From assembly GCA_018449715.1 (NCBI GenBank), contig JAAVVA010000001.1, positions 682,001 through 746,000 on the forward strand: 64,000 nucleotides of DNA. The letters run 5' to 3'. Position numbers and translations under genes: made by a program. This DNA comes from Acidobacteriaceae bacterium dw_441 (GTDB taxonomy: Bacteria; Acidobacteriota; Terriglobia; Terriglobales; Acidobacteriaceae). Positions 24,754 to 34,295 of the stretch are shown piece by piece. Within the stretch, counting starts at the first letter, position 1. Every line of letters starts with the position of its first letter. Below the pieces are notes generated by a model. That model had not been told where the DNA came from. It searched no databases and saw nothing but the letters and a program-made list of their open reading frames with translations.

Positions 24754-25051
24754 GTAGAGAGGGACCGGAGGTACTGGTTGCCATAAAGCCGGAGGGGGGA
24801 GTTCTCCTAGCCTGCGCTGGCCACAGTGTTTGAGGATGGGAACCCAGAAAGGGTGGTCATGGGAGCAAGGTTCCGGTTTTCTTGTGATCCGGCAAGAACG
24901 GTCGCCGTATTCACTGATTGATTACCCGTCCCGATCACCGTCTACAAGACGTTGGGCGGTCTTTCACAGGCGACTGCCTGGATATTCGAAGTGTATCTCG
25001 AAGCGTTTTGTGAGCTACCGAAGGAAGAACACTTGGAAGAAGGATAGCCCG
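24754..25051. other. intergenic region with a decayed coding remnant
   Basis: No whole gene. On the plus strand the pieces FLVIRQERSPYSLIDYP and, in another frame, ITVYKTLGGLSQATAWIFEVYLEAFCELPKEEH read like one coding fragment with a frameshift, ending at a stop near 25046. I do not recognise it. Confidence 0.35.
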
Positions 25052-25828
25052 TCATGCCGGTTTACTTCTCGGAGGGCGTTTTCTTGCTGTTTTTTTCCCA
25101 TGATTTTTAGGGGAAGCAGAGCGGCCAGATGTAAGCTGTGTGATTTGCACCGCAGTCTCATCCAAATGCTCTTGCATAAGCTCTCGGGCTACATGAACAT
25201 CTCTCTTCCGAATGGCCTCGTAGATTTCTGTGTGCCGCTCCAGTGCGTGTACGCAGATATGCGGAGCCATGAGCTTCAAATGTATCCAATACTTCAACAT
25301 ATTGCGAAGCAGCAAGGCAGAATTTGCCAGTACTTCGTTGTGTGCTGCTTCTCCTACCGCCTGATGAAAGGCCAGGTCTGACTCCAGGACGGGTTCTCCT
25401 GCGGCGATCTGACGTTCCATGAGTGACACAGCTCCCTTGATCACGCGAAGTTCAGGCACTGTCGCACGGCTTGCAGCCATCGAGGCAAGGTCTGCCTCGA
25501 TCATGGCACGTGCTTCTAATAGATTCTTTAGTTCATGCTGATTCGCTCCGGTAAAGGCCCACAACAGAGGACGGGACAGAAACTCCGAGCGCGGGCAGAC
25601 GAACGTACCTTCACCCACCCGACTGTCCACCATGCCGAGAAGTTCCATTGCCTTGAGAGCCTCTCGCAAAGAGTTGCGGGCTATACCCAGTTGCTGACAT
25701 AGCACACGCTCTGTGGGGATCTGCTCTCCCGCCTTCCACTTACCCTGGACGATATTGGAGATGAGCCGCTCGAAGGCTGCGGCGGAAAGAGTCGTACGTT
25801 CGAGCGGAGATGTCGGAAACAGATTCAT
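25052..25828 (-). CDS. FadR-type GntR-family regulator
   Basis: From ATG 25828 the 258-residue protein has an N-terminal winged helix (AAFERLISNIVQGKWKAGEQIPTERVLCQQLGIARNSLREALKAMELLGMVDSRVGEGTFV) and an all-helical FCD ligand domain (LLEARAMIEADLASMAASRAT, ESDLAFHQAVGEAAHNEVL, H-x-x-I in ERHTEIYEAI). The Asp and His residues of the FCD metal site appear present (D-L-A-F-H and H in the later helix), which suggests it binds an organic acid. A Lys/Arg-rich tail follows. It is divergent from the beta-hydroxyacid dehydrogenase that opens the transport and degradation locus, so it most likely represses that locus until the substrate-derived acid appears. An upstream start is possible. Confidence 0.9.
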   Translation of the reverse strand: MNLFPTSPLERTTLSAAAFERLISNIVQGKWKAGEQIPTERVLCQQLGIARNSLREALKAMELLGMVDSRVGEGTFVCPRSEFLSRPLLWAFTGANQHELKNLLEARAMIEADLASMAASRATVPELRVIKGAVSLMERQIAAGEPVLESDLAFHQAVGEAAHNEVLANSALLLRNMLKYWIHLKLMAPHICVHALERHTEIYEAIRKRDVHVARELMQEHLDETAVQITQLTSGRSASPKNHGKKTARKRPPRSKPA

Positions 25829-25837
25829 ACCAATTAA

Positions 25838-25928
25838 GTATGCGGCGGCCGACATACTTTGTATGCCAAAAGAATGATGTGAAATTATTTTTTCTACTAC
25901 TTGACAGTAAAGGTAGGACAAACCTACC
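25838..25928. promoter_or_regulatory. candidate FadR-type operators in the divergent promoter region
   Basis: Two kinds of dyad lie here: CATACTTTGTATG (25853-25865) with an overlapping GTATG...CATAC pair (25838-25857), and GGTAGG-ACAAA-CCTACC (25912-25928). Either could bind the FadR-type regulator. A TTGACA box (25901-25906) just before the second dyad could be a promoter -35 element for the dehydrogenase gene. Confidence 0.45.
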
Positions 25929-26078
25929 ATCGCTCCCGCATCTGAGTTGGACTGATTTCCGCAGTGAATCAAAATCGTTGCTCGAACAACTTGGACGAAC
26001 TTGTTAAAGATAAGTAGAAATGACCTTTGATCTCGGTCTGGTACTACCAATGAACCTTATATTAAACGGGAGCATTTC

Positions 26079-26996
26079 GTGGCCAATCTAGGCTTTATTG
26101 GATTAGGAATTATGGGCGGGCCCATGGCGCGTCATCTGCTGCAGGCGGGGCATGAGGTCGCTCTATGGTCCTACACCTCGGGCAAAGCAGACAGGCTCTT
26201 GCAATACGGCAAAGGATGTGTGTGTGCTTCGCCCTCGGAGGTTGCATCGCGCAGCGACTGTGTCTTTCTATGTGTGGGAGATACGGATATGTCCAAGCAG
26301 GTGATCCTGGGCGAAAGTGGTCTTATTACCGCAGGACGATCCGGACTCGTTGTTGTGGATTGCAGCACAGTCTCTCCCAACGCCAGTGTCGAGATGGCTT
26401 CGAAGCTTAAGCAACACGACATCGACTTTTTGGATGCGCCCTGTACTGGTTCGAAGAATGGTGCGGAGAACGGAACTCTCACCTTTATGGTGGGTGGGAA
26501 AGAAGATGTCTTTGAGAAAGTAAAGCCTTACTTCTTGGCGATGGGAACCCAGTTTTACTACTGCGGTCCATCGGGGATGGGGCTGCATGCCAAGCTTTCG
26601 CAAAATCTGATCATCGGCAACCTGATCAACACGTTCAACGAATCCTTTGTGCTGAGCACAAAGGCTGGAGTTGCGCCAGAACTGATGCTTGAGATTCTCA
26701 ACAACAGCGCGGCCCGGTCTGGACTTGTAGCTATTAAGGCCCCCCAGGTTTTCGCAAGAGACTTCTCGACTCATTTCTCCCTCAAGTGGTTGGAGAAGGA
26801 TATGGTCCTGATGCTTGAGTCAGCGGCTGCGCTGAATGTTCCGACTCCTCTTACAGCCCTTTCACAACAGATGCTGCGCGCGGCCATTGCCAAGGGATAC
26901 GGCGAGCAGGATATTTGCGCTTCCGTTCAGGTTTTAGAAGAGTTCGCCCATGTGGAAGTAAAGGCAAGTGCCACTCAAGACAAACAGTTGGGCTAG
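26079..26996 (+). CDS. beta-hydroxyacid dehydrogenase (3-hydroxyisobutyrate / tartronate-semialdehyde reductase type)
   Basis: The start is GTG with GGGAG upstream; 305 residues. The Rossmann motif GFIGLGIMGGPMA opens the protein, followed by the family substrate segment DAPCTGSKNGAENGTLTFMVGG and the catalytic-lysine segment GMGLHAKLSQNLIIGN. Members reduce or oxidise short 3-hydroxy acids or tartronate semialdehyde with NAD(P). It is the first gene of the locus, divergent from the FadR-type regulator, and precedes an Oar receptor by 68 bases, so it probably acts on a breakdown product of the imported substrate, a sugar acid being the simplest guess. Confidence 0.88.
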   Translation: MANLGFIGLGIMGGPMARHLLQAGHEVALWSYTSGKADRLLQYGKGCVCASPSEVASRSDCVFLCVGDTDMSKQVILGESGLITAGRSGLVVVDCSTVSPNASVEMASKLKQHDIDFLDAPCTGSKNGAENGTLTFMVGGKEDVFEKVKPYFLAMGTQFYYCGPSGMGLHAKLSQNLIIGNLINTFNESFVLSTKAGVAPELMLEILNNSAARSGLVAIKAPQVFARDFSTHFSLKWLEKDMVLMLESAAALNVPTPLTALSQQMLRAAIAKGYGEQDICASVQVLEEFAHVEVKASATQDKQLG

Positions 26997-27064
26997 AAGA
27001 GCTCCGCTCTGTGACGTGTTTGATTTTTGGTTGACAGAACTCTCAGGAAGTTCGTAGGAGGCAT

Positions 27065-30000
27065 ATGTACCGTTCTTTGCTAAAAGCAGTTCTTTTGTTG
27101 GTGGTGGGGATGCTCTCGAGCGTGAGTCTGTCGGCGCAGTCCGCAAACGCCACACTCTCTGGTTTTGTACATGATACTCAGGGAGGCTTTGTTCCCAACG
27201 CACATGTTGTGGTGGAGCAGATCAGCACGCACATCAAGCATGAGACCAGCACAGGCGCGGAGGGTGCATACAACATCGTGGATCTGCCGATTGGCGAGTA
27301 CAAGGTCACGGCAACGGCACCGAGCTTCAAGATCGCCGTGATTCCGACGCTTACGCTGCAGACGGCACAGGCTGCGAACCTGGATTTCACTCTCTCGCCA
27401 GGAGACGTGAGTCAGCAGGTGGTGGTCACGACTACTCCGCCACAGATTAACACGCAGGAAAGCTCCATCGGACAGGTTGTCGAAAACAAATCCATCGAAA
27501 GCGTCGCTTTGAATGGACGCCAGTTTTGGCAACTTGTGTCTCTGACTCCCGGTGCGACGTACACGCCGGGTGGACAGGGAACGCGTACGGGTGGAAGTTC
27601 ATTGCGCTCGTCTTCGGTGAATGTGCAGATCAACGGTACGGGCTTTATCTACAACGGCTGGTCGCTGGATGGCGTGGACATCACCGAATATGAGCAGGGA
27701 GGTACGAACGTACAGCCGAACGTGGATTCTCTGGCTGAATTCAAGGTGTTTGGAGCGAACATGGCGGCAAGCTATGGCTTTACGCCGAATGTGGTCTCCG
27801 CCACGATGAAGAGCGGTACTAATCAATTCCATGGGACGGCGTTTGAGTTCCTTCGCAACGACGCGGCGGATGCGCACAACTACTTTGCTCGCACGAACAA
27901 GAATGTGTTGAAGCGCAACCAGTTCGGTGGCGTGATCGGTGGACCAATTCGCAAGGATAAAGTGTTCTTCTTTTCTGATTTCGAGATGACTAAACAGAGC
28001 TCCGGCATTGTGTACGCCAATATTGTTCCCACGGACCAGGAGCGCCTTGGAAACTTCAATGACCTTCCGGCGACAACTACATTCAAGGACCCGACGACGG
28101 GAGCATCTCTCGCCCCGGGCAGCAGGTTTATTACGGTCTCCCCGCAGGCACAGTATTTCCTGCAGTTCCTGCCGACGCGCGCTCAGGCAAATTTCAGTGC
28201 TGCACAGAAGCTCACTATCCTGAAGGGCGATGGCAAGGTCGATGCTGCGTTGACCCAGCGTGATCATCTAATGGGGAGGTACTCCATCACCGACAACGAT
28301 GAAGAAGATCCGAACCAGTTTCCCTCTCTTGGCACGCAGTCGCTGCACAGTCGCGCGCAAAACATTGCCGTGACCGAGTCTCATACCTTTGGAACGAAGT
28401 GGCTGAACGAGGCAAAATTTGGCCTCTACAAAGACATCTTTCTCTTTGGACCGGTGCTCCCCGGAACGAACTATGTCTCAAACGCGGAAATCACTGGTTT
28501 TGAGCAGACTCAGCTTCAGCCCAGCTTCCCCTACATCACAATCACGGGCTACTCCGCCTTCAATGGATCTGGCAACGGAAGCCTTCCGAAATCAAACCGC
28601 ATCCGCACCTGGCAGTACAACGATACTGTTACCTACAGCAGCGGCAAGCATGAGATTGTGATGGGCTTCGGACTCTTCCATCAGCGCCATACGTTCTTCA
28701 ATGGCCAGGGACAAGAAGGCGTCTTCAACTTCTCGAACAAGTATACGGGCAATGGTTTCGCAGACTTCCTCTCTGGATACCCCGCTACGGTTGTGCGTGC
28801 TTTCCCGATCTCGCTGTATGGAAGCATCGGCAACTGGTATACCGGCTTCGTTCAGGACAACTGGCGCGTGAATCCTGACCTTACATTGAATATCGGTCTG
28901 CGCTATGAACACACTCCGTTCTATAACGGCGTAAACGGACAGAACAGCGCGATTGATTACGCTAGCGGCAAAATCATTGTGCCAACACGCAATGGGCAAC
29001 TCTATGACACGAATGCACAGCCTGAGATTCCGCTGCTGCTTCCGCTTTTCTCTGATCGCCTCGAAAGTTCAGAAGCACAGGGGCTACCTGAGTCACTGCG
29101 CACCAGCGGCCCAGGAGTTCTGGCTCCGCGCGTCGGACTCGCTTATCGCGTAGGCGGCAAGGATAATCTGGTAGTGCGCGCCGCGTATGGTCTCTTCCCC
29201 ATCTACTTCGATTCAAACATGTCGCTGCAATGGACGAAGACCGTTCCTTTTGAAGTGACACAGACTGCAACAAGCGGCACGCTGCCTACGTTCAACTTCC
29301 AGAGTCCTTTCAATGGACAACCGGTAGTTTCCCCGAACACAGCGGGAACAGCTTGCCCAGGTACAACCATCGCGTATGCTTCGTGCCTTCAGCCGAACGT
29401 ATACACCGCTCCGCCGAAGCTGCAGCACACCTATATGCACCAGTTCAACCTGGCTGTGCAGTGGCAGATCCGGAACGATCTTTCGATGGAAGTGGCATAT
29501 GTAGGCAATCGCACTGTCCACAGTCAGTTGATCTCCGTGCCGGACAACGTTCCGCAGCCAGGCGCAGGCGCCATTCAGGCACGCCGTCCGTACCCGCAGT
29601 GGGGTACGTTCTATTTAGGCCTGACCAATGGGTCCGCAAACTACAACGCGTTACAGGTGAAAGTGGAGAAGCGCTACAGCAACGGCTTCCAGCTTCTTGG
29701 TTCGTATGCTTATTCGAAGTGTCTGGATAACGGCACCAGTCAGTCGGCCCCGCTCACCGTTGGGCTCTATGGGCTGAACTACGGCGCGTGCGACATCGAC
29801 TTCCGCCAGGTGCTGACGGTCAGCTCGGTTTACGCTCTACCCTTTGGCCACGACCGCATGTTCATGAATCACAGCAATGCGATTGTGAACGGCGTGCTGG
29901 GAGGATGGGAGGTTGCAGGCATTCTCACAATGCGTAGCGGATCGCCTTATACGCCTGTGGTTGGCTCTGACGTGGCGAATACGGGGATCGGCAATCAACG

Positions 30001-30376
30001 CCCGGTACGGACGGGAGTGCCGATTCAGCCTCGCCGTCCCACCTGCTGGTTCTATGACTCGGCGAATCCAAACTGCGCCGTCGCTGCTCCCAATGGAGCG
30101 AATGCGTTTGTCAATGCACCGCAGTACACTTACGGAAACTCTGGCCGCAATATTCTCTTCGGGGACGGACTGGTTCAGCTTGATGCAACGCTGAAAAAGG
30201 TCTTCCAGATTCACGAGGCTTTGAATACAGAGTTTCGTCTGGAGGCGTTCAACGTGGCAAACCATACGACCTTCGCCAATCCGGGTGCGACAATCGGCAC
30301 CAGTTCAACGGGCGTCGTTTCCTCCACGCTCAACTCGAACCGCACGCTGCAGGCGGCGATCAAGGTCAATTTCTAA
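27065..30376 (+). CDS. Oar/TonB-dependent outer-membrane receptor of the FadR locus
   Basis: The ATG follows AGGAGG. A signal peptide (LLKAVLLLVVGMLSSVSLSAQS) leads into a carboxypeptidase-regulatory-like domain (LSGFVHDTQGGFVPNAHVVV, YNIVDLPIGEYKVTA), a plug (LNGRQFWQLVSLTPGATYTPGGQ, MAASYGFTPNVVSATMKSGTNQFHG) and a barrel to the terminal Phe, 1103 residues in all. It is in one run with the two Tat-exported proteins and the hydrolase downstream (gap to the next start 13 bases), so it is probably the importer for the locus's substrate. Confidence 0.9.
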   Translation: MYRSLLKAVLLLVVGMLSSVSLSAQSANATLSGFVHDTQGGFVPNAHVVVEQISTHIKHETSTGAEGAYNIVDLPIGEYKVTATAPSFKIAVIPTLTLQTAQAANLDFTLSPGDVSQQVVVTTTPPQINTQESSIGQVVENKSIESVALNGRQFWQLVSLTPGATYTPGGQGTRTGGSSLRSSSVNVQINGTGFIYNGWSLDGVDITEYEQGGTNVQPNVDSLAEFKVFGANMAASYGFTPNVVSATMKSGTNQFHGTAFEFLRNDAADAHNYFARTNKNVLKRNQFGGVIGGPIRKDKVFFFSDFEMTKQSSGIVYANIVPTDQERLGNFNDLPATTTFKDPTTGASLAPGSRFITVSPQAQYFLQFLPTRAQANFSAAQKLTILKGDGKVDAALTQRDHLMGRYSITDNDEEDPNQFPSLGTQSLHSRAQNIAVTESHTFGTKWLNEAKFGLYKDIFLFGPVLPGTNYVSNAEITGFEQTQLQPSFPYITITGYSAFNGSGNGSLPKSNRIRTWQYNDTVTYSSGKHEIVMGFGLFHQRHTFFNGQGQEGVFNFSNKYTGNGFADFLSGYPATVVRAFPISLYGSIGNWYTGFVQDNWRVNPDLTLNIGLRYEHTPFYNGVNGQNSAIDYASGKIIVPTRNGQLYDTNAQPEIPLLLPLFSDRLESSEAQGLPESLRTSGPGVLAPRVGLAYRVGGKDNLVVRAAYGLFPIYFDSNMSLQWTKTVPFEVTQTATSGTLPTFNFQSPFNGQPVVSPNTAGTACPGTTIAYASCLQPNVYTAPPKLQHTYMHQFNLAVQWQIRNDLSMEVAYVGNRTVHSQLISVPDNVPQPGAGAIQARRPYPQWGTFYLGLTNGSANYNALQVKVEKRYSNGFQLLGSYAYSKCLDNGTSQSAPLTVGLYGLNYGACDIDFRQVLTVSSVYALPFGHDRMFMNHSNAIVNGVLGGWEVAGILTMRSGSPYTPVVGSDVANTGIGNQRPVRTGVPIQPRRPTCWFYDSANPNCAVAAPNGANAFVNAPQYTYGNSGRNILFGDGLVQLDATLKKVFQIHEALNTEFRLEAFNVANHTTFANPGATIGTSSTGVVSSTLNSNRTLQAAIKVNF

Positions 30377-30389
30377 AGGAGAGCAGTTC

Positions 30390-31886
30390 ATGGATAGACG
30401 TCAATTTATCGCCGGGGCCGGTGCCGCTCTGGCTGCGACACAGGCCGGTCTGGGGGGTGAGATGCTAGCCCAGTCTGGAACGCAAAAAGAGGTGCCGACC
30501 ATCGGCATCCAGATTGGCGCGATCTCGTTTCAGGACGAAGGGCCGGAGAAAGTGCTGGACATCCTGCAGGAGAAGGGCGGTGTGAATACGCTCTTCATCG
30601 CGTCATGGACGTATGGCAATGGCATCGCCGGCCGTATGATTCCAGATCATCCGTTTCCTGATCACGGTGTGCAGAACCTGAACGACCATTTCTTTGGCGG
30701 CAACTATGCGACTCCTCATCCGCAATACTACAAAAACACGAAGCTGAAACCTGTGAAAGCACCGGACAACGGTGGTAAATACGACGTATTGGAGGACATG
30801 ATTCCGCGTGCAAAGAAGCGTGGCATGAAGACCTACACGTGGAGTGAGGACGTGTGGAACCGCACGGTTCCGAACTTTGACCTGATCGCCGAGCGCGATC
30901 TGTATGGGCGGCCGCAAGGCACCGCGTGCTTCCGTAATCCTGACCATCACAACTTCATCATGGGTGTAGCCGAAGACTTTACGCGCTCGTACGACATTGA
31001 CGGAGTGCTGTGGGGGTCGGAGCGCTACGGGCCGTTCGGCAACATGGTGGAGTCGGTCCACAATCCACAGGGCAACGATCCAGCGAAGGTGACGTGCTTC
31101 TGTCAGTTTTGCCAGACCGAAGCGAAACGCCGCGGCATTGATGTAAAGCGTGCTTTCGATGGTTTCAGGGAACTGGAGAAGTGGGTGAATCTCTGCCGCA
31201 GCGGCAATAAGATTCCCGACGGATATTATGTGACGTTCTGGCGTGTGATCTTTCAGTATCCTGAGGTGCTGGCGTGGGAGACGATGTGGAACGACGGCGT
31301 TCATGAAACCTACAAAAATATGTACGGGCTGGTGAAGGGCATCAAGCCCAACGCCGGTGTAGGCTGGCATGTGTGGCATGCGCACAGCTATAGCGCGTTC
31401 TTTCGTGCGCAGACCGATTTGAAGAAAATCAGTGAGTATTCGGACTTTTTGAAGATGACGGTCTACAACAACCTGGGCGGATGGCGTATGCAGAACTACA
31501 TCACTAGTGCGCATCGCACGATGTACGGCGATATGCCGATCGAAGAAGCGCTCGAGTTCGAGTACCGCATCATGGGTTACCGCGGTCGTAGCTACGAAGA
31601 GTTGCCATTCGTCGGCCTTGACTCTACCTATGTGCTTAACGAGACCAAGCGTTGTGTCGCGGGTGTCGAAGGCACGAAGACGCAGATCTGGCCCGGCCTT
31701 GATGTCGATATCTCCAATATGCCTGATGAATACAGCCACACGGTTCCTCCTGGTATCAAGGCATGCACCAAAGCATGTTTTGAAGGCGGAGCAAAAGGAC
31801 TTGTGATCTCGCGGAAGTACTCCGAGATGAAGCTGTCCAATCTTACGGCTGTAGGCGATGCACTGCGCGAGGCGAAGATCGTTTAG
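30390..31886 (+). CDS. Tat-exported protein of unknown family, TIM-barrel hydrolase-like (first copy)
   Basis: I start at ATG 30390 after AAAGGAG; the longer frame only overlaps the receptor. The N-terminus is a twin-arginine signal (MDRRQFIAGAGAALAATQA). The mature part opens with GIQIGAISFQDEG and keeps VNTLFIASWTYGNGI, AKKRGMKTYTWSEDV, SYDIDGVLWGSERYG, TCFCQFC, VGWHVWH and WPGLDVDI. Repeated beta-strand/helix units ending in acidic residues, as in DIDGVLWGSER, suggest a TIM-barrel hydrolase of the putative glycosidase kind, but I do not recognise a named family. A paralogue lies two genes downstream with these blocks conserved. Folded export fits a bound metal or cofactor. Confidence 0.75.
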   Translation: MDRRQFIAGAGAALAATQAGLGGEMLAQSGTQKEVPTIGIQIGAISFQDEGPEKVLDILQEKGGVNTLFIASWTYGNGIAGRMIPDHPFPDHGVQNLNDHFFGGNYATPHPQYYKNTKLKPVKAPDNGGKYDVLEDMIPRAKKRGMKTYTWSEDVWNRTVPNFDLIAERDLYGRPQGTACFRNPDHHNFIMGVAEDFTRSYDIDGVLWGSERYGPFGNMVESVHNPQGNDPAKVTCFCQFCQTEAKRRGIDVKRAFDGFRELEKWVNLCRSGNKIPDGYYVTFWRVIFQYPEVLAWETMWNDGVHETYKNMYGLVKGIKPNAGVGWHVWHAHSYSAFFRAQTDLKKISEYSDFLKMTVYNNLGGWRMQNYITSAHRTMYGDMPIEEALEFEYRIMGYRGRSYEELPFVGLDSTYVLNETKRCVAGVEGTKTQIWPGLDVDISNMPDEYSHTVPPGIKACTKACFEGGAKGLVISRKYSEMKLSNLTAVGDALREAKIV

Positions 31887-32780
31887 ATGAAGACACGAGT
31901 TCTCCTGACTACACTTCTCCTCTGTTGCACAAGCCTATCCGCGCAGCAGAGCTCTCTTTCGGGCGCTATTGACTTCCATGCGCATACCGGTCCCGATAGC
32001 CTTCCGCGCTCGGTGGACGCAGTAGACCTCGCACGCCTCGCACAAAACGAAGGTATGCGTGCCATTGTGATTAAGAATCATTTCGTGGAGACAGCGACCG
32101 CCGCCTACTTTGCACGGAAGGTTGTGCCCGGTATGGCTGTCTTCGGTGGCATCGATCTGAACCTCACGGTGGGAGGGATGAACCCGGCGGCTGTAGAGAA
32201 CATGGCAAAGATCACTGGACACTATGGTCGCGTGGTCTGGATGACCTCGTTCGATTCGCACGCACAAGTACGTTCTGCCAAAGAGAATCGTCCTTTTGTT
32301 CCTGTCTCGCGGAATGGACAACTCCTGCCTGAGACTAAAGCTGTGATCGCAACGATCGCGAAGTACAACCTTATTCTGGAGACTGGACACAACACGCCAG
32401 AAGAGGTGCTTATGCTTATCCGCGAAGGCAAACAGCAGGGTGTGAAGCATATTGTGGTCACGCATGCGATGATGGCTCCAATTCACATGAACATTCCTCA
32501 GATGAAGGAAGCTGTATCGATGGGAGCGTACATCGAGTTTGTATACAACGGCCTTGTTGGTTCTTATAAAGAATTTACCTTCGAGGACTACGCCAAGGCG
32601 ATACATGCTATCGGTGCAGAGCACTGCATCGTGGGTTCGGACATGGGGCAGACGACAAATCCTGTTCACACAGAAGCGCTCAAACTTTTTTACGACGGCT
32701 TGTTCAAGGCGGGCATCACACAGCACGAACTGGATTTGATGGCGCGCAAGAATCCCGCAACGCTCCTGGAACTTAACTGA
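31887..32780 (+). CDS. exported metal-dependent hydrolase, DUF6282-like
   Basis: The ATG directly follows the stop of the previous gene, so the two are coupled. A signal peptide (MKTRVLLTTLLLCCTSLSAQ) precedes FHAHTGPDSLPR, the first His pair of an amidohydrolase-type metal site. Later come VIKNHF, ILETGHNTPEEVL, KHIVVTHAMMAP and CIVGSDMGQTTNP, giving the further His and Asp ligands in the usual order. The 297-residue length and these motifs fit the DUF6282 group of uncharacterised hydrolases. It probably cuts a C-N or C-O bond of the locus substrate in the periplasm. Confidence 0.75.
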   Translation: MKTRVLLTTLLLCCTSLSAQQSSLSGAIDFHAHTGPDSLPRSVDAVDLARLAQNEGMRAIVIKNHFVETATAAYFARKVVPGMAVFGGIDLNLTVGGMNPAAVENMAKITGHYGRVVWMTSFDSHAQVRSAKENRPFVPVSRNGQLLPETKAVIATIAKYNLILETGHNTPEEVLMLIREGKQQGVKHIVVTHAMMAPIHMNIPQMKEAVSMGAYIEFVYNGLVGSYKEFTFEDYAKAIHAIGAEHCIVGSDMGQTTNPVHTEALKLFYDGLFKAGITQHELDLMARKNPATLLELN

Positions 32781-32813
32781 AATACTTTCACCACCTTATA
32801 GAGGACAAACATC

Positions 32814-34295
32814 ATGAATCGCAGAGAATTTCTTCAGAACGCAGCTGGTGCCGCTATCGCCGCAACGACATCTCCCAGCAAAGCCATCGCGGCACCACTG
32901 AAGTCGGAAAAGATGATTGGCATCCAGATTGGCGCAGTCTCGTTTGTAGATGAGGGAGTAGAAAAAGTTCTCGATGAATGTGAACGTGCTGCTGCGGTGA
33001 ACACTCTCTTCGTCGCGACTTTTACATATGGCCGTGGCATAGGCGGACGCCAGGTTCCGGGCCAGCCTCTGCCCGATCATGGAAGTAAGAAGTACGATAC
33101 AGACACTTTCTTCGGCGGTTCCTACACAAAGGTCAATCCGAAATACTACTCTGACACGGTCTTCAAAAGTTTTCGCGCACCAGATCTTGGAGACTATGAC
33201 GTGCTCGAACACGTCATTCCCGAAGCGAAGAAGCGTGGTATGAAGACGATCTGCTGGTACGAAGACGTCTTCCGTAAAGATCTTCCCAACATCGAGAGAC
33301 TGCAGGAAGTAGAACTCTCCGGCAAGAAAGCCGTGACCCTCTGCTTCAACAATCCTGAGTATCAGCACTGGCTCATGGATATCGCGGAGGACTGGTCGCG
33401 CTCGTACGACATTGATGGTGTGATGTGGGGATCGGAGCGGCAGGGTGCATTCTCGAATGCACTCGGCGCAAGCCATGCGCATCCGAAGCCATCTACGGTG
33501 ACGTGCTTCTGCGAGTACTGCTACGCTAAGGCGCGGAAGCAGGGCATCAACCCGGATCGTGCGAAGCAGGGTTTTCTTGAGCTGGAGAAATTTGTTCTTG
33601 CTGCACGTAAAGGCATTCGCCCTGTAGATGGATACTACGTCCAGCTTTGGCGCCTGATGCTTCGCTACCCGGAACTTCTCGCGTGGGAGAATCTCTGGAC
33701 GTCAAGCCTTCGCGAGGTGCAGAAAGCAATCTACGATCGCGTAAAATCTGTGAACCCGAAGCTCGGGGTCGGTTGGCACATTTGGCACAACAACTCGTTC
33801 AATCCGATCTACCGCGCAGAGCAGGACCTCGCGGAGATGGCGCCATACTCAGACTTCCTCAAGGTCGTGATCTACCAGAATTGCGCGGGCGAGCGCATGG
33901 TGGATTACATAGAAAGTGTAGGAACCTCCTATTTTGCCGACGTGCCGAAGCAAGAACTGCTCGACTTCCACTATCGCGTTCTTGACTACGGCAATGAGAG
34001 AGATCTCAAGACTCTTCCTGTTGTTGGCTACTCCTCCGATTATGTCTATCGCGAGACCAAACGGGCGCGCGCCGGACTCGCCGGTACGCAAACTAAGCTC
34101 TGGCCGGGAATTGATGTGGACATTCCTACTGCTCAGGGAAACGCAAAGTGCACCCCCGCTGGAACCAAGGGAGCAGTCACGGCTGCGTTTCGAGGTGGAG
34201 CAGATGGCATCATCATTTCACGCAAGTACTCCGAAATAATGCTAGAGAATCTTCGCGCTGTCGGTGACGGTTTGAAAGAACTGCATCTGGCATAG
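32814..34295 (+). CDS. Tat-exported protein of unknown family, TIM-barrel hydrolase-like (second copy)
   Basis: The 493-residue paralogue of the protein at 30390-31886 also starts with a twin-arginine signal (MNRREFLQNAAGAAIAATT). Shared blocks include GIQIGA-SF-DEG-EKVLD, AKKRGMKT--W-EDV, SYDIDGV-WGSER-G, TCFC-x2-C and the WPG-DVDI end. Conservation of these blocks, with divergence between them, implies that both copies are catalytically active, perhaps on two related bonds or isomers. It ends the operon; no obvious terminator follows. Confidence 0.75.
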   Translation: MNRREFLQNAAGAAIAATTSPSKAIAAPLKSEKMIGIQIGAVSFVDEGVEKVLDECERAAAVNTLFVATFTYGRGIGGRQVPGQPLPDHGSKKYDTDTFFGGSYTKVNPKYYSDTVFKSFRAPDLGDYDVLEHVIPEAKKRGMKTICWYEDVFRKDLPNIERLQEVELSGKKAVTLCFNNPEYQHWLMDIAEDWSRSYDIDGVMWGSERQGAFSNALGASHAHPKPSTVTCFCEYCYAKARKQGINPDRAKQGFLELEKFVLAARKGIRPVDGYYVQLWRLMLRYPELLAWENLWTSSLREVQKAIYDRVKSVNPKLGVGWHIWHNNSFNPIYRAEQDLAEMAPYSDFLKVVIYQNCAGERMVDYIESVGTSYFADVPKQELLDFHYRVLDYGNERDLKTLPVVGYSSDYVYRETKRARAGLAGTQTKLWPGIDVDIPTAQGNAKCTPAGTKGAVTAAFRGGADGIIISRKYSEIMLENLRAVGDGLKELHLA

